From Trichobilharzia szidati (taxonomy: Eukaryota; Platyhelminthes; Trematoda; Strigeidida; Schistosomatidae), in contig OX235272.1 of assembly GCA_944472155.2 (NCBI GenBank), positions 105,096,020-105,160,019 of the forward strand: 64,000 nucleotides of DNA. The letters are read 5' to 3'. Below are positions 27,401 through 36,400 of the stretch, piece after piece. Below the pieces are notes generated by a model. That model saw only the letters and a program-made list of their open reading frames with translations. It did no database searches and was not told where the DNA came from. A program made the translations under genes and the position numbers. Numbering within the stretch: position 1 is the first letter of the stretch; each line of letters opens with the position of its first letter.

Positions 27401-30400
27401 GCCAGATAAGTGAGGAAAGTAACCTCTTTTAAATTCCTCCCGTCGATGGTGATCTGCGCTGTTTGTTGTTGTTGCTGTGATTTTTGTTCGGTTGTCTTCA
27501 TCACCCCAGTCTTCTGTATGTTCACCTGGAATCCTGTCTTCACCACCTGCTTCTTGGGACAGTTTGTTAATTCTCGTCTGCCTCGTATGTGTGACATTAG
27601 ACATAAATCATCCACATGCAGGTCACGTGCTGCGCATGCCTAACCATCGCCTCCCCCGACGGACGGGCATTACTAGCTGATATAGGTGCAGGTTGGAAAA
27701 GAGTAAGTGGTGGCCAAACAAAAACATGACCTCATCAATCCATGAAATCCTTGACAGTTAAACTGAGTCAGGTAGGGAGATGCAGACTTCCGGGTTGGGG
27801 CCCGCCTTCGGGACTCTAAGAATCAATGGCTGGAGACAATAGGTGACATGGCTCAAAATCGTTGTCAATGGCTTACGCAGATGTATTCAGTCTCTGTAAT
27901 CTTTCATATTCCTTTCTACCATTACTGATTCTGTTTCACTGTTATACTTGTCAAAACTCTATTGATTCTCTTCACTCATCTTCTTGTCTACCTATCTGTG
28001 CTATTTGGAACGTGGCAATTGGAACTGCTGCATTTCGGTGACAAGTTCTATGTTGAATCCAGCCAGCCAGCATGCGGGAAATCCAGGTTTTTTAGAGTCT
28101 TCTTATAGGTCAGTCCAGTGTATTCCTCTCTTCTCACTCCCGACGTACAGTCTGACGCATAATCCAGTTCACCATAATTAAGAATATCACAGCTCTCTGT
28201 CAAAGATTTCATGAAGTGATGTCAGATTTTGATTTGCCTTTCCCCGCCCCCCCCCGCATTAACTCTTTTTCAACCTAATCCTATTTCAAGTTAACATTGC
28301 TTATCGACAGAGATGATAGCTCAGCATTTGTAACATGTGTCCTAGGCATCTCAATCTCTGTAGCTTCATAACCTCTTTGGTTGACTTTCTATCCTAACCC
28401 CCTCCCAACACTCTACACCCGTGATGTAACACGTAGGAGAGTTTTCTTTATGTGTCTTTTGATGTGTTTGCGTGAACAGGTCGTCTCTAGATTTACCAAT
28501 ATTGCTGGCTTATTCTCTTTTCGTTATTATTGTTGTTATTTTTTCTATTAATCGTTGGATAGCCTGAACACAATGAAGAAATTAAAAAGATAACAATGGT
28601 GTTAGAATTATGCGAATTACTAGCTGAATTAGCTGAACGTCGAGCATCAGCACTAGCCGACTGTACGCCAACGCGTGTTGTCACTACTACTCCTACTACT
28701 ACTCCAACCACTGAAGACGGGACTGCTACTACTCCTACTAACATAGATCCTTCTAATCATGAATCCATACCAATGAATTCAGATAATCTACAAGAGGATA
28801 AATCATCGATAAATGGAAGATCTGAAGGCAACAACAATCCCTGTCTTGATGGTGAGCATACTGGTGACAATGGACAGTCAGAAATGAATAAAACGTCAAC
28901 TGCACTTAAATTTGTTTCTGAAGCTCAAAGGTATGTGTGTGTCTGTGTGACACTGTAGTTTATTTATTTATTTTTTTAAATATTTTTGATTATAGCTTGA
29001 TTCCACACCGTATCTTTTGATACAAGTATGGAATTTTCAGCATGCGATATCGGCAGCCCAAATTTAGCAGGTTGACCATTGATATCGGCTGTGCGTCGGC
29101 AGGGGATCGAACTCCGGACCATGTGCGCATGGTCGGCGAGAGTCCTAACCGCTGTGCCACCGATGCACGTTGACAAGTGATTATACTATTGTGAATGCAA
29201 ATTTGTTTTTTATAGTTGACTGTTAATCATTACCGGCGAGGTGAGGATCTGACTCATTCATTCATTGTCTTAGACATTCAATTTCCAATTGAGTAGGTCT
29301 CAGCTTCAAATATCACTGCACCTGTTATGGATAAAATTTTATTTGAATTTTGATAAAATCACACAGTGTAGTCTTGTTCATACAGTGTGTTATATTTACT
29401 ACTGATATGACCACACGTTTCGAACACAAATTATGCACTGCTCATTATCTCATATCAAGGCACTGCTCACTTTCTTGCTTCGTCGTTTATATATATATGA
29501 GTAAAAATTGATAATTAGACATTTGATCAATAAAATCAATAAAGCGAAAATATTCATTCAGATATCTATAAAATACAAAATAATTGAGCAAAGAATATCC
29601 TTTTCGATAAATTCCTCCTCTTTTTCTGGCTTTGCAATTATGTATACGTTTGTTTATATACATGGAATATTCTAGAATAGCAGTCAGTAACAATATTAGT
29701 GTTTTTTAAATAATATCCGAGAAATCTGCTCGGATGAATGTCTTGATGGGGAACCTAATAATACTAAACGGTTGCTGAGTGAAAATGGTTATCCAGAAAA
29801 GTTTATTCATAAGAATATGAATCTAAAATCAAGGCGGTCCAAGGTACCAACAGTTCCTAAAAAGGCCTTATTCTTACAAATTCAGTTCCTCAAGGATACT
29901 AACAAAACGTCTTATGAATGCGACGGTAAAAAAAGGATTCTCCACTGCCGAATCACACTGTGTCTTCAAAATCACCCACCCCTACTTTGCGTTCGGGAAT
30001 TAAAGATAAACTATGTAATTTTGCCTCTTCCATGTGTATCTACCAATTTAACTGCTCCTGTGGAGTGAGCCAGTTGGTTACATAGTCCATACAATTAGGC
30101 GTGTTTCTCTTCGGATTTCCGAACATCACCCTGCGTAGTGGTTAAGTAAAAGACAAACCAAATCTATTCATAGCGCTATTCTATCTCATCTTGTGGATAC
30201 AGAACACAAAATTGATGTTAACGAGGAGGCTTTCAAAGTCATCTCCACCGCATACCAACTAATCTTAACTTGGCCTTAAGAGTTCGTTTACTAAATATTG
30301 CTGAGGCTGACTGTTGGTATCTACATTAACAAGCTTAATTTATGTGTCCAAAAGAAGAAGCTAGTTCAGACATTGTCCTTACCCCACTGGCCATCTAGGT

Positions 30401-33400
30401 TCGAATGACCCTCAATTGGTTGTGGAAATTTCTTTAATTTTAGTTGATATTCTATTTGCTTTTATATTTTTATACTTATTATAACTTGTGCATCTTTAAT
30501 GAACTGTAATTCCATTTATCTTTCTTTACAAATCGATATTATTGAAAAAAACGCCAATATTCTTATTGACTACTAATCTGGAATATTCTATGTATATAGG
30601 CATATATATAATTGTAGAGCCAGAAGCGGAAATTATCGAAAAGAATATTCTTTGCTAAAAAATTTTTTTGTCTTCTAAATGTCTGAATAAATATTTCCGC
30701 TCTACTTGAAATCTTTTTCAAAATTGTTTTATTCCCATTTCACTTATGCAGTATTATGCATTTCTCTTTACTTATTTATAAATGTGTTAATTTTTTGTTG
30801 TTTTGCTGGTTATTTTTAGAATTGTTGAACAAATTGTACTCTATCGACGAGTTCTTTACTATTTGGAGTATGTATTTGATCAAGTGAAAAAAGCTTTTCA
30901 AAATGGTCGATTAAAATCCACGGCGACTGCACGAAGACGTGAGTTATTATCATATTGGTTACAGGATTTCATAATGAACTGATATTGGTTAGAAGAGAAC
31001 CATTGGAACAGCCAGCCAGCTGTTTCGTCAGCCTAGTTTGGAACTGACTCTTCAGCAGTGCGTACCTACTGGGTTTCAAACTCAGGACCTTCTGCTTACA
31101 AAGAAAGCTCGTACACAATTCAGTTGGTGTGTGAGTGCTGCCGATGACTTCCAAACTAGGCTGACGAAATAGCTATCCAGTTCTTCAGTGCTGGTTTTCA
31201 ATGGTTCTCTAACTGGTGTCGATCCGTGGTGTCGGACCCGAATTACGTCTTCTGTTGTTGCCTTTTCGGAATGATATTATGTCCTGCCTCCAAAAGATAT
31301 ATTTCTTGTCAAACGATAGTTATATGTGGGAGCATTGGAAGTATCAGGCTACTTCTGTGACTTTCCTGTCTTTGGTAATTGGAGGAAGCTAGACAGCATT
31401 TGAGTGTACTTCTGTAGTCCCTGAAAATGACATTCCCTGCTGCGTTGTTGAGAATAGCCTTTACCAGTCGACCATTACTGCTAATATGGAGCTAGGTATA
31501 TCGGTCTTTTGATTCGGCTTTTGTCCGAAAGGGTGTAAGAACACTATCCTGCATGGTTACAAAGAGGTGGAAGTGGACCTGCAAAAGGCATAATCACCGC
31601 AACATCTGGTCGATAGTGATTATCTTATATATACAGCCTCCATCTTTAAAGTTATCTGCAAGGCGAAAGTTAATTTGCCCAAATCTAAGTACCCGACAAT
31701 CATCTGTATTGCTGAAGTCATATTTAGACATCGAAATAGAGAAGCCGCATCTCTGCATACAGAAAAAGTTTGTCCAACCCCCCCCCTCCAACTTTCATTG
31801 TCTTAATCCCGCTATGTTAATGTATAGTAATCTCCACTTCATATTTTGCTTCTACTTAATCTTCGTTTTGTTTATTCAATTTGTATACTCTTCCTTTATT
31901 GCGTCAATTGTCTCTATTACTGTTCCCACTATTCCACTCGTTCCACTTGTCATTCTAAATCAATTTTGTTTTGTGACGTTAAATTCTATATTATCAAACT
32001 TCACACAGTGCTACATAATATTTTTATTTTTATTCTATTTGCCTACTAATGCTATAATTTTACACTCCTTCCAACTTCTTTACATCCTATGAATTGTTCT
32101 ATATCAAGGACATCAATTGTTTCGCTACTTAACATTTAATTATGATTATAATCACAAACATTTTAATTGCGTTTCATACTACTATTATTATTTCGTGTAT
32201 TCACACCTTTGATTCAATTCCTTCACTGGATATAATTTCCTAAGAAAAGCCATATATATATATATATATACGATTGAGTAGCTCAGTGATAAATTCCTTG
32301 CAAAGAGTCTCTTATCTGAATCGCTTGTTTTGATTTTCTATATGTCCCAATGGGAATTTTCCATGTAAATATATATTTTTATATGTATGTATGATATTAG
32401 AAACAGACCAGTGACACGAAGCCTAGAATCCTAATCTTCCGCTTCTTGTAGCCCATTAACAAGACTTAACTTCCCCCATTTTAAGAAACACATGTTGCCC
32501 TAGGTGACTGAGTTCATCAAAGGTCTGTCACTAGGTGTTTCTGTGTGTGTTGATAAATGACACTACCTTTTTATTTGGGGGATTAGGTGTAGCACTTATT
32601 TTACAGTATTCATTTTCTTTCCAAATCATTTTAACTTCACAATCTGACACCGTTGCAAGACGCAATCCACCAGAGTGTGTCATCTCTTCTGCGTGTCAAT
32701 TATCAAGTGAAACTTTCAAGTGAGGTAGGCATCATCAAATCCCCATTAATGCGTAAATATTCTCACACTCAATTCGGGAAGTACCCTTAGTGAATGGTAT
32801 CTCACTTGAAATAGAGTACTATCACAGTGAATGTGGTCACTACACTGATCAATAGTGAACTGATATACACTTTCTTGGTCTTTTATTTCAATTCTAAAGT
32901 CACTTGAGTTTTGATTTCTACAACTGTAGACTCTCTTTTTTCCCGCAAATTTAGGTATTTTTTAAATTTAAACTCTACATCCCCTAAAGCTAATATTTTA
33001 ATAATAATAATAATAATAATTTGGTTCTTTTTGTAGGTTTGATCGACTGTAATACCCTGTATCATCGTTGTTATATACGATTACGACAATTGGCTAGACA
33101 ATCGCATCGTGAAGATCTGATTGAACCAGTTGGTAGACTTTTAGCGAATATTACCGCCAATCGTCTTATCTTTCAGTATGCATTGGATCAGGTTAGTGTT
33201 GTATACTTTCCAAACTGTTTTTTTTCTCTCATTCAGATACAACTAATTAGAATATGTTTAAAGGTCAGTAGGGATTTCTCAGTATGACGCCTAATATTAC
33301 TTAACAATTGTATTATTGGGGTATGTGCTACTGATAAGATTTATCAATAGTATATATAAATATAAAGAAATGTTCTTCGGCGTAGAAATATCAAATAGCA

Positions 33401-36400
33401 GGGAGATAGATTTGACGTTAGTCAGAGAAAGTAAATAACTCAGCGTTGCAGCAAAACATGGCTGGATTATCAACGGGGACTCGCCTCTTGGCCTCAATTT
33501 GATAGAGTCGATTCCTGGTGGGGTTATCGCTGCTACTTAGAGCTGAAAAGTCTCAAACTAGGACGACGGGATAGCTATTCAGTATACCACGATTTTCAAT
33601 GGTTCTCCAACTTATATCAAAGCATGGCCAAACATGTAACAGAAATGATATACATATTTGTATTCAATGCAATTTGTTTATTTTCGTCATTAACTGGAAG
33701 TGCGTTGGTGGCATATTGGTTAGGACTCTCGCCGACCATGCACATGGTCCGACGTTCGATGCCCAGCCGACGCACACCTGATATCAATGGTTGGCCTGAA
33801 AAATTTAGGCTACCGATATCACATGCTGGAAACTCCATAGTTGTACCAAAAATACGGTGTGGAATTAAGCTATAATTAAAAAAACTCATGTAGAAAACCA
33901 CTAAACAAGAGAAAAATTACTCTTCTTATGGATTTTAGTCTAATTTGGTTTCTAATGATGAAGTTTCACTTGAGGCACCTGACTGCCACCATCACTATAC
34001 TAACCGGTAAAAAAAGTAAATTCGAATTCAAGTGTTAGTTTGTAGGAATTCTATTTCATTTCTTGCAATATTTCATCATGAGATAACCACTGGAAAATCA
34101 GCTGGGAGTACCGGGTAGCCAGCACGCACCCACTGACAGAGGTTTGAAGCTAGAACCTTCCGGTTACAAGGCTAGTGAGCTCGTAAACCATTAAGCCACT
34201 GGGAAACCCGACCTATCCAATGACCAGTCCATGAATTCCAACTGCTGCCAATTCATGCACGCTGGTGCGTATTTGTCGTCACACCCGACCTGCAGTAACC
34301 CAGTGGTCACAACTTCTAACTAGAACTCAGGTAACTTACTAGCTAACTACCCACCTGAGTAGAGCTAGTCTCTACTGAGCATGTGATTCAGAATTCGAAC
34401 TGATAAACTGTAAAATGAATATATATTACTTTCTCATCAACCTCTTTATATTTTTTGTAGTGTTATGCCGCTGAAATGGATGAATATATTGGTGAAATTG
34501 CATTGGTAAGTAAAATATTCTCTTAGTTATTTTTAAATTATTTTTTCAATTTTTTCTTTCTTTCATTTCGCGAATTCTCAGTTACACTTAGTGTTAGCAA
34601 AACTTTAGAGTGGTTTTAAAAGTATATTCCTAAATGTTATCAGTTTCAGTGAAGACAAGTTTTGCTAGTCCTTGGCGGTAAATGTTGTTTTCAATGGTGA
34701 GAGTCCTATCTAGACAGTAGGTTTCAGAGTTAAACATGTAAAACTGTATCTTCATCCCAGTATATATGTGGGGTGGCTTATTGCATCAGAAATTCTTAGT
34801 CTTTACGCAAGAATATCCTAGTGGCACTGATTCAAACTGAGTATATCCTAGGGATATGCCTTTATTATATCATGTTTAATCCTTTGCCTCCCGAGTGGAA
34901 CATCATAGGGGTTCAAGCTGTTGGGCTTTGAAGTTTCGGTAGCAGGAGTGGTGGAGGGTTTGCTAGCCTCATGCCCAACCTCCCCTCTTTGTCGGGCGGC
35001 AGATGTGTGCGTCGGCCGAGAACCAAACTCCGGACCACCACTCGAGGCATGGTTGGCGAACAGTCTACCGCTGAACCACCTACGTGCACCAGCCAATGCT
35101 TTACTCACAATTCTGTTTCATGTAGACAGTGGTTGAAGTGTACGGTCGGTTTTCGACATAGAACTTTGCACATATGTGCGGCAGTTCAAGTCGCCACACT
35201 CCCTCCTCGTAGCACACAAAGCAAGAGAAGAAAGTAGAAGAAATGCATAATATAGACAGTAAACAGAGGTGTGAGACAAAGGAATAGTAATAACGGAGAA
35301 CAAAACAGTTTCATTGGAAATCATAAGTCACAAGGAGTGGATGCATCTGTGCCAGCCATTGAGAACGATTTTGAGCCATGTCACCGATTGTTTCCAACCA
35401 TTGGTTTTACCGTCCCGAGGACCCCAACCAAGGAGTCTACACCTTCCTACGTGGCTTAGACTAACTGTTGTGGATTTCATTGACTGATGAAGCCATGTTT
35501 TCGTTAAACCGCCGCTAGCTCTTTTCCAACCTGACCCTATGTCAGCTAACATTGCCCGATGTCGAGGAAGGCGATGACTAGGCATACGTAACACATGTCC
35601 TAACCATCTGAGTCGATGTACACAAATCAAAATGTATTTACCATCTCATCAACTAGCTGCTGACAATTATGGGTAGATTTTGTTTTGATAAAGTCTCACA
35701 GTGTTACTGTATAACACTGAGACTTTATCAAAACAAAATTTACCCATAATGGAATTACACTCTACCACAGTGCACAAGTTTTATTCTTATATCAATAGCT
35801 GCTGACAAGTTTATAAATTGCTTTCTTTTCACAAGTATTAATATTTGTGGGGATTTGATTGATCTGACGAACTGATACATATCGGTTAGAGAACCATTGA
35901 AAACCATATAGTAGTAGTTGAACAGTCGTTTCATCCTAGTTTCAGAGCCTTGAGCGTTAGATACCTATAATCCTCTCCAAGAATAGAATGTATGACCTTC
36001 AGTTTGTGAACACGTAATGTATATTTGTGTCGTACACCTCTGTACTTAGCAAAACCCATCATAACTTATTTGAGGATTATTAATTGTTTTTGATCAAATC
36101 CTATGGCTTAGTTATATGAAATGTATTCACTGTCTGTCGTAACGTTGTTCTAACAAATATTGTTGATAGGTCGCTTTCCGCTGATTGGTGAAAAGAAACA
36201 ATATTTCTGTTTAACACAAAGGGCTTAAATGAAGCCTGACTTTCAACCATCGGAACATGGATAATCAAACATTATTTTCCAAGGCTTTTACGTGGATAGT
36301 TAATAGTGCAATAGGCATTTGGTTATCGATTAAATCTGTTACTGAATACAAATAGACCACACTGAATATATCGGATCAACAACAATACAATTTGATGATA

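Noticed and set aside
31553..32092. 179-residue open frame
   Set aside because: Begins in a PLE endonuclease remnant and then translates T-rich intron DNA into a hydrophobic string; no homology seen and no splice support.
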